This document shows positions 5,821-6,272 of a stretch of 6,272 nt of DNA, one piece after another (positions within the stretch are counted from its first letter, which is position 1; every line of letters starts with the position of its first letter). The stretch is from JBEIUO01 sp964549785 (lineage in GTDB: Bacteria; Planctomycetota; Phycisphaerae; Phycisphaerales; UBA1924). Position numbers and translations under genes: made by a program. The DNA lies in assembly GCA_964549785.1 (NCBI GenBank), contig CAZJXA010000196.1:1-6272 (forward strand). The letters run 5' to 3'. The notes beneath the pieces are model-generated. The model was not told the origin of the DNA. It searched no databases and saw only the letters and a list, made by a program, of their open reading frames with translations.

Positions 5821-6272
5821 TCGACGCGGAGCCGCGCGAGGGCGAGGTCTTCGGGAGTATCGATGTCGATGACGGAACCCTCGGGATTGATGATGCCGCG
5901 ACGGTCGGAACCAAAGAACGCGTGGGGGCCGGGCGCAACGCCGGAGATCTCAAGGAAAAGGGCCCGGCGGGTCACGACGAGGACACCGCCATCGGGGACA
6001 AAGGCGGGCGGGAGGTCTTGACGGCGGAAGGTGTTGTGGTTGAGCACGTCGCCCTCCCACGGCGAGACGCGGCCGGATTCGGGATCGAGCCGGGCCGTCC
6101 ACCACGGGTGAAACTTGCCGACGCCGCCGTAACTCTGGACGCTGTCGGCGTGGGTGGAGGCGAGCAGCGCGAGGGCGCGGGCGATGAGGCCCGCGGGGCG
6201 GATGGGTACGTTGGCGTAAAGAATGACGATGGGACGGGCGGGGATGAGTTCGACGCTGCCGCGGGCTTCGAG
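5808..6272 (-). CDS. Acylneuraminate-type cytidylyltransferase (CMP-sugar synthetase), 3' part; 5' end outside window
   Basis: The frame is open from the window edge to the TGA at 5808-5810, giving the C-terminal 154 residues. Numbering from the first visible residue, the fragment reads as a CTP_transf_3-type nucleotidyltransferase such as NeuA, which activates an acidic sugar as a CMP derivative in the cytoplasm. The signs are ILYANVPIRP (17-26) at the place of the family QPTSPLR segment, HADSVQSY (41-48), TFRRQDLPPAFVPDGGV (81-97) equivalent to RRQDLP..Y..NGA, and the closing SVIDIDTPEDLALA (133-146), which carries the Asp pair expected at the metal site. Missing is the N-terminal CTP-binding segment with its Arg/Ser/Lys-rich loop. 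A GTG at 6047 would give a much shorter frame, but the family match continues upstream of it, so it is not the start. The sugar could be sialic, legionaminic, pseudaminic or another acid; Kdo is less likely by motif. The gene converges on the heptosyltransferase gene. Confidence 0.8.
   Translation of the reverse strand, partial: LEARGSVELIPARPIVILYANVPIRPAGLIARALALLASTHADSVQSYGGVGKFHPWWTARLDPESGRVSPWEGDVLNHNTFRRQDLPPAFVPDGGVLVVTRRALFLEISGVAPGPHAFFGSDRRGIINPEGSVIDIDTPEDLALARLRVEASR

Noticed and set aside
5808..6047. Short minus-strand gene starting at the GTG at 6047
   Set aside because: The same frame stays open to the window edge and the upstream part matches the cytidylyltransferase family, so this is the end of a longer gene.

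Overview
The window is GC-rich bacterial chromosome (about two thirds G+C by eye). It carries six complete or near-complete genes on the plus strand and the 3' part of a seventh on the minus strand. Gene content and the style of several proteins suggest a member of the Planctomycetota, perhaps Phycisphaerae. The clues are the ClpS variant with Asp in the N-degron pocket, the GmhB-like HAD phosphatase with an odd tail, and a WaaF-type heptosyltransferase ending in an EFANDHPERC-like segment. This assignment is inference from remembered family features, not from a search.

Layout. Positions 1-195 are non-coding and hold four copies of GCACCTTG, two of which form a perfect 12-bp inverted repeat. 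Next come purT (196-1455, formate-dependent GAR transformylase, purine synthesis), a 229-bp spacer with no convincing gene, and pdxJ (1685-2482, pyridoxine 5'-phosphate synthase). A short gap with a strong ribosome binding site leads to clpS (2515-2844, N-degron adaptor of the Clp protease). Seven bases later begins a D-2-hydroxyacid dehydrogenase (2852-3796). It overlaps a GmhB-like HAD phosphatase (3793-4686) by four bases, which in turn overlaps a family-9 heptosyltransferase (4683-5765) by four bases. A 42-bp convergent gap with competing small inverted repeats separates this run from a minus-strand acylneuraminate-type cytidylyltransferase (5808 to beyond 6272), whose N-terminus lies outside the window.

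How the genes fit together. From pdxJ to the heptosyltransferase the genes are closely spaced on one strand and could be one transcription unit, with the last three probably translationally coupled through GTGA stop/start overlaps. The GmhB-like phosphatase and the heptosyltransferase fit making and transferring heptose onto lipid A-core-like glycans. The cytidylyltransferase would make a CMP-activated acidic sugar for surface glycans. purT, pdxJ and clpS are housekeeping genes. Most of the window is ordinary. The points of interest are the altered ClpS pocket, the GmhB-like protein with a degraded zinc site and an unexplained ~100-residue tail, and the repeat array upstream of purT. I did not find clear evidence of a wholly new system.
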